Assembly: GCF_028453695.1 (NCBI RefSeq)
Contig: NC_135777.1
Coordinates: 19,829,714 to 19,893,713, forward strand
Direction: 5' to 3'
Source of the DNA: Augochlora pura
Taxonomy: Eukaryota > Arthropoda > Insecta > Hymenoptera > Halictidae
DNA length: 64,000 bases
In this document: positions 1-13,145 of the stretch, piece after piece
How the letters are laid out: each line of letters begins with the position of its first letter
Position numbering within the stretch: position 1 is the first letter of the stretch
Notes under the pieces: generated by a model
Database searches by the model: none
The model's input: the letters and a program-made list of their open reading frames with translations, nothing else
What the model was told of the DNA's origin: nothing
Translations under genes and position numbers: made by a program

Positions 1-687
1 TGCCTGCCTACCTCGGCTTCTTCTACCGTTCGGAGAGATCACGTCGCGCCGGGCTAATTCAACCAACAAAACGAACGTTTACGCACGCTTTGCATAAACG
101 CTTACTCATGCCACGCTCCCCCGATTCTTTTCCTCCAGGGGCTCCCTTTCTTCGCACCCTTCGGGAACACCGTAGCCGGGGAAAAATTCTACCCGGCTCC
201 TGGGTGTCCTAGATAAATCCGGCTCGTCTTTGCAACACCTGTTTGTTTCGTTATGAATTTAATTCGGGGACGGCATTTTTTTAGGCTGACGAATATATTG
301 TAACGTGGTAATAATGGACTGGGTAATGAAGCTGTCGCAGAGATGGCGGAAGATTGTTACATTACCTTAGCGATTTAACGATAATTGTATAATTTTTATA
401 ATTGGTCTTATATGTGACTTTACTGGAATTTACTGAGGGAATTTATTAAATTTTTTATAATAAAAGCTTGAAAATTTGGATACTTTGATTAAGTATTTAA
501 GTTTTATAATTCTGTAGAGTTTCTTGTAATACATAGTGTCAAGTAATGTTTTTTATATGATATTTTAGGATGAAATTGAAATATTTTCATGAAGCATTTG
601 ATCTACAGGTTTACAAAGATCGTATAATTAATTTAGTAGAATTTACTTTTAGTCTACAAATATTCTCCATTTATTCTGTAATTTATT
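1..687. other. intergenic block, no gene seen
   Basis: The first 240 bases are mixed to GC-rich and the rest is AT-rich. There is no long open frame on either strand and no tRNA-like or transposon-like end. I see nothing assignable here. Confidence 0.6.
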
Positions 688-800
688 TAGCTAGTCATTA
701 AATATGAAATGCACAGATTTATTCTTAGCTAGTAATTAAATATGAAATGCACAGATTTATTCTTAGCTAATAATTAAATATGAAATGCCCAGTAAAATTA
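688..800. repeat. 38-bp tandem repeat, about 2.8 copies
   Basis: The unit starts at TAGCTAGT and runs through AATTAAATATGAAATGCACA. Unit starts at 688, 726 and 764 give an exact 38-base period. The copies differ at only a few positions, so the expansion is fairly recent or conserved. It is short minisatellite DNA in an AT-rich stretch with no coding capacity. Confidence 0.85.
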
Positions 801-2110
801 CACAGTAAAATATGCATTTCATTTTTAATCACTTAACAGAAACAGTCAAGAACAATTCTCAAGACTCCACTCTAGATTTCCACCGTATCTTCTTTTAAAA
901 GTTAAAAGTGCGTATGACTTATTCCAATAAAAATCGAATACCATTTCCTGCAGCAAAACTTGCAGAAGCTAGACAGCCAGTGAAACGAGGCATCGAATCG
1001 TGACGCAACAGTTGCCCAGAAATCACAATTTGTCGAAACCGAAGGGGCGTTCCAGGTACACGGAGGCGAGCGCGTATTCGAAGAAATAATATTCCATTGC
1101 CGGGATCTCCTCTCTCTCTCTCCGGCCGGGAAATAATGGATTACCGAAGGTTTAAAAGGCAACAGGCTGCACAATCAGCGTGGACGCGGAGAACAACCCC
1201 TCCGCAAGGAAACAAGAGTACACGCAGAAAACAGCTCGCCCCGGTATCCCACCCCCCCCCCCCCTTCCCGTCCCGTCACGCAAACGCGGTTGGCAATCGC
1301 TCATTCGGGATCACGGTATATCACGCTTCATATAGAATGCCGGTGGGCCGATGAATTATTGACCGGCCGGTGGCATCCGGCCGTTCGTTCCGCGAGCAGA
1401 AACGATCGACCATAGCAATCCCGTTCGCGGCAATGATGAATCCAATCATAATTTAGTTACATCTTATTAGACTCCTACCGAGCCGGCTCACCGTGAGACC
1501 GCCAGGTATATAACCTTCTTAATCCACGAAATGCATCTCGCTGCTACCCCTTCGACCCCTCCGCTCTGCGTTTCACTCGCTCCCTCCCCCCGCCGCCTTC
1601 TCCGCCTACCGACGATGCCACGGAGGCGAACCTTCGATTCCTTCTTTCCCGCGCGTTTGTCCTTCGCTTGTCTATGAAACCGCTCATCTGCCGCGGAGAT
1701 TGCGCCGGCCGACTCTAATTTCGATCCGCGTTCCCCCCCTTTCGTTTGGACCCACCTGCGTTTGTGCATGCTTTCCACCAGGTACGCCGTTAGCTTCGTC
1801 GTGATTCGGCGTTGGCATCTGTTCTTGGATTTTCGAGAAAATGGCGTTTAAAAACTTGCGAATCTTTGCTAGGTTATGTTTCGAACAGACGTCTTAATAG
1901 CTATACCAAATGGTAGGTTTCTTTGTTGATAATGATCTCCCCGAAGGGAAGAAAATATAATATGTTTAATGTTTAAAAATCGGTCAATTTTTTTAGAATG
2001 GGTTAATTTTATTTCGACGTGACATTGCAGTTAATTACATTAATTTTAATTATCATAGAAGTCTAAGTTGGGATTACCAATGCTTTTAATAAATTGATAG
2101 TAATATTATA
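801..2110. other. intergenic block with GC-rich core and poly-C run
   Basis: The GC- and CpG-rich part lies at about 1000-1800, with AT-rich DNA on both sides. A run of 13 C lies at 1252-1264. Open frames at 1097-1354 (+) and 1488-1778 (-) lie in low-complexity sequence (for example a pyrimidine-rich stretch near 1560-1620) and show no domain. I reject them as genes. Confidence 0.55.
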
Positions 2111-2356
2111 ATGTTCTTAAATATAATTCTTGAATCTTTTTACTGTTTTATACTTCACCGATTATTGATTAAAGATGCATTAAATCCGCAATTTATAGCT
2201 TACTTAAAAATAGTAATTACGGAAGAAAATTCTGATATGACTCGCGACGAACTATATTTAAAATCAAACATCGCAGAACATTTTACTACAGCACGTGAAC
2301 AACGTGATCACGCTGGTGGCGCTAAAACTATTAAAACAATAGCCCAACAGGTGTGA
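2111..2356 (+). other. unassigned 81-codon open frame, possible exon
   Basis: A frame from ATG at 2111 to TGA at 2354-2356 stays open through AT-rich DNA where stops are expected often. The second half (about residues 30-80) is mixed polar sequence without low complexity, containing ITEENSDMTRDELYLKSNIA and ending in IAQQV. The frame ends at CAACAG|GTGTGA, which could act as a weak splice donor. I do not recognise a family. It could be a decayed exon, a fragment of inserted DNA or a chance frame. No acceptor clearly sets its left end. Confidence 0.15.
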
Positions 2357-3568
2357 AATCCGGTTAAAATCCCCGTCCCGATATGTCAAATCGGTCGACT
2401 TTATGGTTTATTTATCGGTTTCCTCTTATGGGTTAAATCCAATTAAGCAGATTTGTAAAATGCATGGGAAAAAGAATAGGCAAGCAGCCCCAGGATTCAA
2501 AGGAGTCCGAATGATAGTACTCGATCCTTCAATTAAGCAAGCCTGTAATTTTTATGACGGCTTTACGGGGGCACCGAACCTCCGGCGTCAACATCTGTCG
2601 CCTCTGCGTGAACCAGCTGATCCATTGACGTTAATTCGATGCCACCGTGACTAAATGGTATTATGGAAACGTGTCATCCGGCTCGACGGTACCCGTTCCG
2701 CTGGCCAGGAGTTCACGGACCACCGGGTATATCAATAATTACAACGTGCGGAAGATAGGTCTGACACCCGTCGCCGGGGTTTTCAGGCAACGCGCGGACA
2801 TCTTGGACCGACGACGCGACTCCCGAGACCCTTGTCTATTCTTCTCCTGAATTTCCGACGTGACCGAGCAACGACGGACACCTTGACCTCCTCGTTAATG
2901 GCACTAGAGAGTTGTACAAATTAATTCCATGCGTTTTACTGTAAAACATCGCGGAGGACGTTTCGTTTATAGCAACTTCTTAATAAGTCGATACCGATTA
3001 GATCTTCTGCGCGGAACAGAGACATTAAAATTAACGTCAAACGAGGATTATTGTTTCTATCTTTGAATAAGTAATCTGTATGTTAATGAAAAGAGCCTCG
3101 GCTTGTTGATTGATTGTTATAACGAAGAACGCGTAGAATGAGTCATATTTGTGGTAGACGCGAGATACGGAGAAACTGACATTGTTTTTCGTTGGACTTT
3201 TACTGCGAGACCTCATTTTTGATTATCAACGTTGAAAGGATTATTATAGGTATGTCGGTGCATGTGATGTGATTCTCGATGACTCATGTCGGTCGACGTC
3301 TCAATTATAATCTTTGCAACAATGTGTGATGCGAGATAAACGTTCTACAAAGTTGTCACGAGAGGCTTCAAACAATTTTTGTACCATTCAAAGGAGTTAC
3401 AATTGTTTTTAAGTTTCCTTTTCAGTCTGTTTCTAAATTGCATGGTTTAACTGGATTTATTTAGACTTTCTGTCATTTGTATTATAATTTATGCTTCAAT
3501 CGTGATATCCATTTAATAATTTCTTATATAATAGTCTTTATAATCTAAAAAATTTTAAAAGAAAAATT
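2357..3568. other. intergenic block, no gene seen
   Basis: The part at about 2340-2860 is of mixed composition and carries two short open frames (2403-2654 and 2647-2850, both +) with no recognisable domain. The rest is AT-rich with many stops. No repeat or RNA gene was recognised. Confidence 0.5.
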
Positions 3569-3611
3569 GTGGAATCGGTCATTTTGACCGACTTGATACG
3601 CTTAGTGTTAA
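3569..3611 (-). mobile_element. isolated terminus of a TTAA-type DNA transposon
   Basis: Read on the minus strand from 3611, the sequence is TTAA, then CACTAAGCGTATCAAG, then CGGTCAAAATGACCG, which is a perfect short hairpin. A TTAA followed by a conserved end with a sub-terminal palindrome is the layout of piggyBac-type ends. I could not find the opposite end to the left, so this is probably a truncated copy. The family name is an inference. Confidence 0.35.
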
Positions 3612-4137
3612 ACAATGCATCTATGAAAATTATATATTTTCTTCGAACTTAGAATCTGTAAATTATTCTTCAGGTTGTTAATAAGTTTACAAAGGATCAC
3701 CAAGTGTCCTGTCATTCCTATCACTGACGTGATTATCCCACAAGGCCAAGATAAAAGTTCTCAACAATCAATCAGAAAACTTCAATCAATCTCTCCGAGG
3801 AAATTCCAACGAAAAGGTTTCATTAGTTTGTCCGGGTAACCCCTTTCGCTGGGTCTAGCCGGGGCAAGGCTTTCATGGCTGAAGAAGCGTTAGCGGCTCT
3901 TGTCTTCCACTGATAATTCCGACCGTCCCATTTTACGAAACTTCGTATACGATTTCATGAACATTATTCGATCATTTGAAGTTATAGTTAGCGCTGCGTT
4001 CATCATCAGAGAGCTAACATTGATGACATCTCTATTTTATTTCATGAAGAATATCTTGTGTAATCTTTTACAATTGGATTTTTATTCAATTAACTTAATG
4101 GTTCGAATTACTTAATGGAATTACAATATAATCAAGT
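3612..4137. other. intergenic block, no gene seen
   Basis: Mixed to AT-rich DNA. The frame at 3900-4115 begins at TTG, is short and resembles nothing known. No repeats were seen before 4138. Confidence 0.5.
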
Positions 4138-4318
4138 GGAAGTTAGATTTTAATTAATTAATTGAAAATTGAATTTTAATTGATTAACTGAAAGTTGAAT
4201 TTTAATTCATTGACAGAAAGTTGAATTTTAATTGATTAACTGAAAGTTACATTTTAATTCATTAAGTGAAAGTTGAATTTCAATTAAGTAACTGAAAGTT
4301 GAATTTTTATTAACTGAA
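4138..4318. repeat. 26-bp AT-rich minisatellite, about 7 copies
   Basis: The unit is GAAAGTTGAATTTTAATTGA followed by TTAACT. Starts at 4164, 4190 and 4216 give a 26-base period. Units diverge by several substitutions, and the last ones lose bases. The TTAA inside each unit would make this a dense target for TTAA-specific transposons, although none is inserted here. Confidence 0.85.
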
Positions 4319-6950
4319 ATTTACTATAGACTATACCGTATAAAATTCTTGAGCTAAAAAGTGAGTTAACAAAATTTTTCAGCAAAATTTATCAGATCTA
4401 AAGAGACAGAGACGTAAATTATTTTCATACACAATAAATAACGTAAAAAGCTTTCAATCGATTTTATTTGTCATAAACATTGTCATCCTGCTAAAAATCA
4501 CGGAAAAGTCGGAAAAGTCACGTCCGTTTTCCAATCCGACCGACTCGGTTGCGCGCACACCGCAGCCTACATACTTACAACATTATTCGATCGGGCACAA
4601 GTTGCAGAACAGGCCGGGACATGTCAGCGTTCCGCGATAACCCCGCGCGGTATCGGTCGTTTCCCCGTTTCGACCGGGTCTCCCGGTTCGGTTTAATGCA
4701 CCCGTGATCTTTGGCACGCAACGCGCAACGAGGATCCGGGCCGCGCCAGGTGCCCGCGTTTGAGTCACGGATTTTATGGTCCACGACCCCGCATTTCGCG
4801 GTTCTCACGCTGCCTTTAACGCAGGAATGCTAAAAAGTCGTTCCTCATTAAACGAACTGGAACGGAATTCCGGAACGGTACTGGAAAATACCACGCAACG
4901 GGGCCCGATCCGGCGAGGCAGGAGCAATATGGATTGTGCATCGCGTGCACTCGCATGCACTCGGCGCTGACCCGGCGCGGCGCACGCGACCCGTGAAATA
5001 GAGACGCGGGAGCCGCGGTATCGCCGCCCCTCTTCCTACGATCCTGATAGAACGATCCTTTTTTTTTTCTTTCCCTCGATCCACCCAGGCTTTATGATTG
5101 TTCCTTCGCTGTCGATCCGACGTCTTCCGCATCGCCTCTTAATGGGATTAGATTTTATGACGGCATTGTTCGATCTTTTAATTAGTCGACGTTTATTCTT
5201 TTGCCGGTGGTTGCATACTCTGACTGCCGGAGTCAATAAACTCAACAATTTTTTGAAATTAAAGTAATATTGATATTTTATATTTAACAATTTTACGCAC
5301 AGCGTTAATTCCATTACCAGCATACGACTATACTTATCACACTTTTCGCAGATTTTTAAATATAAAATAAGATAATGTAAAGATTATTTTGTCACGCGAT
5401 AAAACAGTTTCTACTGTCGACTCGAAGTCACCGCTCGAGAGCAAAGGATTAAATGCGTATGAATTTAGTTACGTGAATTTAACGAAGTTGTCTTCGACTT
5501 TGTTATATACCTACTGCGTACTGCAGATTAAAACACAAACTGATACTTCAGCACGAAGACTTAAAGAATGAAACAGATGACACGAACAACGTGTTTAAAC
5601 AACGTCTTCCGTATAATCTATTTCAAAAAGTGGAGGCTTTCTATTTTTCCAAGAAGATCAGTCGTCTAATTCCCCGAAACAGTTGTAAATCTTAGGAATA
5701 CTGACCAGCGCATAAGAATGAAGCCTGGTATTATGCGTGGACACGTTCGGGTAATAAGCCATGGCTAACGACGTAATGAGTGTCTCAAGCCCGTTGCTGA
5801 AGTTTTGACACAGTCTACGCTGCTCCTGTTTTAATCCCATACCTTGCTTTTCTAAAAAAACATTTAAATCTACTTCTACGAATCGTTTACCTCAACTATC
5901 GTTTAAACAGCGCTGCGATTTAAAAAAATATTAAGCAGCCTCTTATATGCCGAGATTGAGATTTTGGAGAACCGAGCATGGTCAAAGGTTTTCCGTCGCG
6001 GAATAGCGGAGAACGGGTAGGAAGCATAGCTGGTGACACTTAGGAGTCCGTTGTAGCAGGTAAAAAGCAAGACCGGTTGAACGCGGCGTTCGCTCATTCA
6101 TGCAATCACGCTTCGCGTGGTCTTTCAGCGGCTGGTTCGTTTGCGGAAACGGCGCGAACGACGGCGATTAAATGCTTCCTTGTAAACCTTCTCCAACACG
6201 GATCCTGTATACGAAACCTGTACCGTGCTGCTTTTGCGGAAACTTGGAGTGCCGTATTGGTAGCAGCGAATGCTAAACTATTGTTCCATGCAAAAGTTTG
6301 ATCATTCAATTACATAATATAACTGTATCAATAGAATTATTCGAAATGTAAATATACCTCTACGGCACCAACATTTTTAGTCTAACGATTTATTTAATTA
6401 TTATTATTAAATACTCAGTTATTTAAAGGGTACTTAGTCCGTTTAATAAATGAATAATAATAATAAAGAAAGGAGGGTGACCAATATTGTAACTAAAATA
6501 AAATGGAGTACTGCATGAAATATAGAAACTAAAAAAAATCTTATTCAATAAATATAGTTAATTATGCCCGGAAATAAACTAATGGACAATAGTGCACCCC
6601 ACGATGATCAAATCCACTAAATTTCTATTCGACAAATGCAAATATAAAGGTCGCAGATTACCAACTTTCGCAGCTCATCGTCCACACTCTAATCGAACAC
6701 CCTAATTACACCATTCCAATCACTTTTCGAGCGCTCCGCAGTCCAGCGCCCGTATCACAGCAGCCACAAATTTCGCCTTATCGGCGTCGTTCCGGTAGCT
6801 CCAATTCCTCGACCTCCGGCCTCCCTTTATCGTCGATTCGCTGTGTTCTACCGTGTCGATAAGGGCAAAGGAAACCGAAGTAGATATACCGCGTGCAGGC
6901 TGAACCTGCCACACGGAGAAGATCGACGAGAGGCGAGGCGAGGCGGGGAA
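4319..6950. other. intergenic block, no gene seen
   Basis: GC- and CpG-rich parts lie at about 4500-5150 and 5960-6260, with AT-rich DNA between and after them. Frames of 60-95 codons occur on both strands and overlap one another (for example 4575-4808 and 4583-4768 on minus), which is typical of chance frames in GC-rich DNA. The minus frame at 5658-5840 is not low-complexity but matches no family I know. Confidence 0.5.
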
Positions 6951-6973
6951 GAGGAGGAGGAGGAGGAGGAGGA
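6951..6973. repeat. (GGA)n microsatellite
   Basis: An uninterrupted GAGGAGG tract of about 23 bases. It generates Gly/Glu, Ser and Pro runs in the frames that cross it (6720-7347 on both strands), which is why those frames are not called as genes. Confidence 0.9.
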
Positions 6974-9158
6974 TGAGGGAAGATAGAGCCGAAAGGGAAC
7001 GACGTCGAAACGAAAGCCGCTCCAGAATCGTGGTAGTCGTGCATCCGATAATGAGGCTCGCGCGGCATTTTCGATCCCGTGCCGCAAATAATCCCCTTTT
7101 CTCGACATGGGAGGCTCTCATTACCGGGCGGGGAGAGGGCCCCGGGGGGGAGCCGAAGACACGAAACGCAGAAGAAAAAGACACGATAAATACGGACAGG
7201 GAGCGGGTGGGGGGAGGCGGAACGGGCGTAGAGGGCCCCGAGGATCGATGCCGTTTTATTTTTTTTCAGAAGCTGATTGAGATCGACCGAGATCATTTAC
7301 CGGTCGACCTGTTCCGGGGCCCTGGACTAATCAGATCAATCAGATAGAGTACGATCGCGAGATGAGTTCGGTATCATTATCCTCCTTCGAGACGCGCCTC
7401 TCTCTTTCTCTCTTTTCTCTTACATAGGACGTGTCCTCTTCCGGCCGCCGTGACGGGTCGCAAATCGAATCGTGAAATCGATTTCAATCGCGCGCCGCTC
7501 ACCGCGATACCATTCCACCAGCGATCTCGGCTGGTTTTAATTCCGTGTGGCTTTTATTGTCCGTTTCTCCGTGTTACTCGCCGGTAGAAATGCGTCGCGT
7601 GATAATTATACTTTAATGAAAAATTAATTGAATGTCTATGGTAGTTGATTAAGGCAGCGATGTTCGGTGCAGAAAGCGTGGGATTAAAGGATGTTGTTAG
7701 CCCTAATGGTTATTTGTCACAGAGGATTGATCGGCGAACTGTTATGGGCGTTTAGAGACACGCAGCATCGTTTACCTAAGTGACTCATTTGCTACCGATT
7801 CTCAACATCCACCGCTTCCGTGAGCTAGGCTCGCGTGATTTCACGCGTACGCCGACCACGCTCCGCGCTGTCCCCTTTCGTGACGAGGACACGTGCACGC
7901 CCACTGTGTTTCTTCGTTCTGGCTTTATCGAGGTGGTGTATAAGAAAAGAGAGAGAAAGTGAGAAAGAGAGAGAGAGAGAGGGATTCCACTAAGTTATTT
8001 TTTTTAGACTGTAAAATAATCGAAATTATTAGCGACAAGATTATTCGTTCGCATTAACGATTCCACAAAACCGAAAATAAACGAAAACGTTCTTCACAGC
8101 AGAGTTGAAATAATTATTTAGTGCCTGTTGATTCCTCTCGGCTTATAAATTACTGGAATACGATTCGCGGAAAAGATCCAATGCAAAGGATGAATTTATT
8201 CGAAATGCAAAAAGTACGTCACAGCTCATTTAGTAACCTACGCCAATTTTGTCAAAAACAGTCTAAAAATTCGCGAAACCGAACTTTGACCGAAAGTCAT
8301 CAGTAAAGGAACGCGTCGAATTAATAAAACGCAGCGTCTGGTGTCGAAATTGCCGCATCTTTTTCTTAAAAATTCTACAAATTTTTCCTACCAATTTTTG
8401 AACGATATCGGTTCATAAGTTTACGGGACCTCCTCCTGAATAATAAATTAATTGTCGGTCCGACCGGCGAGCGAACAAATGTTAATCGCGATCGTGAAAA
8501 CAGCGGTTATAAATAAGTGAGAGACGGTGAATCTGCTCGTGGAGCCGAGTCGGGGATTTAATTAAAAATAAAGTCGGTATTTATGATGGAGTGATCGAGG
8601 GTACAGGCGGGATTCTTCTTCGATCTGGCAGAAATATGGAGCCGATAATTCCCCCGGATACGGAATGGTTCCCGCTGGTTTCTTTCTCGCGGCGCGTTAT
8701 TTCTAAGATCAGGCCCTAGCCGGACCCGGGCCCGGGCCACGGACTTTACAAAACTTTATAAATATTCCGCGATATTTCATCGACGCGTAACTCCCGGTCG
8801 TGTCTGCGGGATTATCCGGTGAGAAACGACGGATTTCGATACGCATTATTCAGAGTAGCTCGCTGGGAATGCAAATGATCCTGCGCGCGGTCGAAATCAA
8901 CGAAGGTCGCCGCGATCGAGACTGGGCGGGATTTGTCACGAGAACGATTTACACGATCGTGGTATAAATCAGTTTCGATGACGACGCGCCGCGGTGTCGT
9001 TCCGTAAATATTCGATCAAAATTTCGAGGCCGAGATCGTCGTATTACGTTTTATATTTTAATTGTAGCCGAATATTCGAAAATTATTGGCACCCGAAAAA
9101 TTAGTTAAAAATAGCGCTTTTGCTAGTCTCTAATTTTCTATTTTGGATTTTACACGTA
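6974..9158. other. CpG-rich intergenic block with a GA tract
   Basis: GC-rich DNA runs to about 7600 and again at about 8430-9010. A (GA)n tract lies at 7943-7982. AATTAAT-type motifs, the core bound by homeodomain proteins, occur in the GC-rich part near 8440 and 8560, as they often do in insect regulatory DNA, but I cannot show a function. Long overlapping frames at 6720-7347 span the GGA repeat and are rejected. Confidence 0.45.
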
Positions 9159-9162
9159 TTAA

Positions 9163-9343
9163 CCCCTTACAGTACTTTAACGTGTGACTATTGTTCCGTT
9201 CATTTAAGTGGGAATAAAATTCTGTAAAAGATATTTAATCATTCTAATAGACGTACAATGAATATAAATTTTTCTTTTTGTCCTAAGAAATTATTTCAAT
9301 CGAAAAGATGCTTAAATATGAAAAAAAATGGTACGACAAGGGG
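9163..9343. mobile_element. 181-bp TTAA-flanked MITE (piggyBac-type target)
   Basis: The element is bounded by TTAA at 9159-9162 and again at 9344-9347. Its left end reads CCCCTTACAGTAC and its right end, reverse-complemented, reads CCCCTTGTCGTACC, giving imperfect terminal inverted repeats of about 13 bases. The interior is AT-rich and non-coding. It resembles other copies in this window, notably 37574-37750. A transposase would have to be supplied in trans. Confidence 0.75.
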
Positions 9344-9347
9344 TTAA

Positions 9348-12300
9348 GCGATGAATCGAGGCTAATTTCTTGGAAAAAGGGACCGCTACGCGTTGCTCAG
9401 ACAGAGTTACGTTTCGATCGTGCGTAGATGGAGGAGTATCTCGGTTCGAACAACAGAAGGTACCGTGGAGAAGCGGAACACAATTTGGAAGGCAGAAAAC
9501 CGTGACGGCGGCGCCTACTGCCTAACGAGCGGACTAATTGTTTCGAGCCATCCTGATTAACTGTGGGAACGGTGAAACAAAGTGGGCCACTGACGACGTG
9601 ATAATTGCCGGCACGCCTCGACTAAATTGGGTGCACGGATTGTCAATGAATAAATAAAAGCAGCAGCCATTCTCCAACGCTGCAAATAAATTAAGATTAA
9701 AATTCGTAGTCCCAGAATTACTGCCAATTAATTGTTGCTTACACAACGATCTCGTCGTCGAAATTACCGACCGATATCTTTGTTATATTTACTCTAGCAC
9801 GAGATAACGGGTCTTCCGGTTGGACGCCACAGAAATTGGCAGGCACACAATCTTTTTAATGCCATTATAGTCCCGACCACGTGATTAGGCTAATTTACGG
9901 GAGTGTTCGAAATTAGAGACGAGACCCAGGCACACAAAGTCCGTCGTGGCCGATGCAGAACACATAATTATCCGAGGCCACGTGGCCCCGTGATCGTCTT
10001 TACGACTGCCGAACGATTTCCTAGCCGTCTCCCCGGCCGATCCTATCCGAGGATCGTTCGTTGTCCTCGTCGATTACCCTCCTCCACTTCCGGTCCGCTG
10101 TCTCCTCTGCCGGTTAATGGTGACGCGCTGGATGGAAGCGAAAGGTCCCGCCGCCATTAGGTGGAAAGTCGATCTGGTTTCGACAAAGGACAAACGTTTT
10201 GACTCGGGCACAATGCGCCCATTTCACCAGGACTTTCACACGCGGCGCCCTTTGTCATAGACGGGGGCGTGGCCGAATGTCCCCGGGCAGGTCCTTTTCT
10301 CGGCTCCTTTTTAATGATAATCTTAAAAAATCGTTTCCCATCCGAAATCGTAACGCTGATGCCGTTCGTTGATAACCGAGAGGTTCGGACCGATTCTAAA
10401 CAACTATGAAACTCGCGCTTTGTTCGTGAATATTTCCTGCTTAGATTTAACAATGCGTAAATCGATGTCATACCCTTTTTTTTTTATTCTTTTATCTGTT
10501 CCTTTATTTTTTCAAAATATATTTCTTAGGAGATATACGCACAAGAAATAAAACTAAAGAAATAAAATATTCACGTCGTACGGTGAGAGAGTTAATGAAC
10601 ATTCTCAGTCCACGTTTATTTATGAACCCCGTTGCAGCGAATCTCGAACAAAGCAGGCAGCTAAATTTATTAAGTACTCCAGAACAAGCAACGCCATTAA
10701 AATGATGTTCGTAATAAATACATCGGGCTTATCAGCAGCCTGGGATCTTGCCAGCTGCGAGCAGCCGTCCGATTCAGGGTTGAATCGATGGAAACAAAGC
10801 GGATTCTCTAGCACAATTCACCGGATGATTTTTCGATGGAATGGCCGGGGTTCTCTCTCTCTCTCTCTCACCCAGGCAGGCGACCGATCGTTTCTCAACC
10901 CGATCCGTGACAAAGATCGGGGGCCCCGCGAATGCCGCGACGAGCGGCCGGCACGGCCGGCGATCCTCTCGCGCAATAAAATAATTTACACGGCAAGTGT
11001 CGAGAAGTCAAACGGAGTCAAAAGTGAGGGAAGGATAATTACCGCGTAATGTCGTACTTTCTCCTCGGAGCGTCGGTGTACGCCGGTCATTTACACGCGT
11101 GTAAAACGTTGATGCTTGGAAGCAGCTCGGCCCGGTGATATTAATGTCGTGCCAGTAATGCGCGTAATAGCGCGAGCGCGAGCGCAAGCGCGACCGAGAA
11201 CAGGCCGCGTGATTTAAATCCCGCGATGAAAATGAATAGAAACCGAGGGGCCCCTCGTCAGTTTCCATCGCGACCGGGAGAGCTTTCCGCGAAAATGCTT
11301 TGCTTGTTGAGGAAGGGTTTCGAGAATGAATTTAGCAGGTTACTAGGAAAATTCTTTTTCGAACGCTGTCGAATAATAGACTCTATGCAAGGAATATAAA
11401 TATTCTTTCTATTAATATTATCCTATTGCTAAAGATTTTATTTCTTTCGTAACATTGCATAATTTTATCTCGTATTCGCATTGGTCATACTAATCGAAAA
11501 TGGAACGTAAAAGTAACATGATTCCATGGTTGAATTCAAGCTTAACTGTTATTATTTTATGGTATAAATATATAATTACTACGAGTAGAAAGACGTTTCG
11601 TTTAATTGGTTCACTTTGAGATATATTTCTAAAGATAAAAGAGATGGAATAATTGTCTGCTCTCTCGCTCTGTTGGAAACTGTTTCATTTATAATTTCAC
11701 ATTTCAGAGGTTTGTTGCATCGTTTTCCTTCCACGAGTAAAGTGAGTAAATCTTGAGTTGGGGATGACAATTTTTTTAGCCGTCAAAATTTAATGACAGG
11801 AAAGAGGACCTTAATTTATTCTAATTGAATTGATTTGTCCTGATTAAAATTGAACCTACATAAAATTGTCTGCATCCTGATATTTTGTCATATACAAGAG
11901 TAAAGCATATACTAGCAGCTACTGAAATAAAACGTGAAACTCTAATGGCGTCGATATACTAACTGAGAGTCTCCATGGGTCTGTCTCTCAGAACATACAT
12001 GGTCAAAAAGCCATAAAACAAACGACCACGAATCAGAGAACCATTGACACTCGTGCCAGCATTCGACGTTGACGAAGTCCGACCCGAAAATTGATCGATC
12101 TCCGCGAACCCCGGCAATTTCTAAACACGCTTCCATCGGAGTCGCGCGCATAAAATAAATTCCCAAGATTCCCGGGCATTTCGCCGGCGGAAATTTACGG
12201 CCTGAATTATTACCACGGGCGACGAATTTTTCCCGCGGCGCGCGCGCGCGCGGCTTATTTACGCGCGGTTACGAATCCCATCCGGCGTGTCGTTGGCTTT

Positions 12301-13145
12301 CCGGGCGAGCGGAAAATATAGTACAGATCGAATTACGGCGCGGCGAAGCGTGGATAGCCGCGTCAATAAAAGTCCGAATGATATATTCGTGGTCGCAAGT
12401 GCGTCTTAACGATTCACCACCGGGCGTATTTCGAACCGATATCGGATGGTCGACGAGGCGTCGGATCGCCGCGGCTCGCGCCTTTTCACAGCGCCTCTCG
12501 CACGCCGCGCCGCAACGCTCGAGCGTCGTCCTTCACGGATGAAGGACGCGGCGAGGATCACGGTCGAGGATTTTCAGCCCGGAGCCCGGTGGAAAGGCGG
12601 CCCGGATTCGTTGGAGCTGGGCCCGTCAAGAAGACCGCCGCGCGCCGGTTGCCAGGCCTCGGCCCATTTTGATTGATCGGGCAATATAGCTTGCTCGCCC
12701 CCCGCGGTTTCTGCATTACCAGCTACGACGTGGAAAAATTACTGGATTGAGATGCACTCATTAATAATGGCCGCGTACGTGCGCGAGATCGAGCCCCCTC
12801 GACTTCGATCCTAAACGGCCGCGACTACGCTCCGCACACGGCCGTCCCCGCGGACCCGTGTAATTACTCGTGAACGACCGTGCGACATGAACCGGGACGT
12901 TTTGCCGCGGAGAATTGATCGATTTTCCAGGAAAAAATTCGCGGCGTCGCCTTTTTTTCCGGTTCCGTGAGCTACGCTGGGAAAAGGCGCCGTGGCTTGC
13001 ACGGTCGCCACGACGAGAGAGAGAATACGAATTTTTATCTCTCCTGTGTGCAAGTTCTTGTCAGCGCTGGAACGTTTGATTAATTGAGGGTGTTTGTGCG
13101 CGCGTTCGATTTTTCTGCGACGATCGTAACCCGAGAGACGTTTTA
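9348..13145. other. intergenic block, mixed composition
   Basis: CpG-rich parts lie at about 9760-10300, 10840-11290 and 12180-13140, separated by AT-rich DNA at 11320-11900. A (TC)n tract lies at 10853-10869 and an alternating (CG)n tract at 12237-12252. Frames are short, overlap on both strands and show no domains. I see no RNA gene. Confidence 0.5.
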
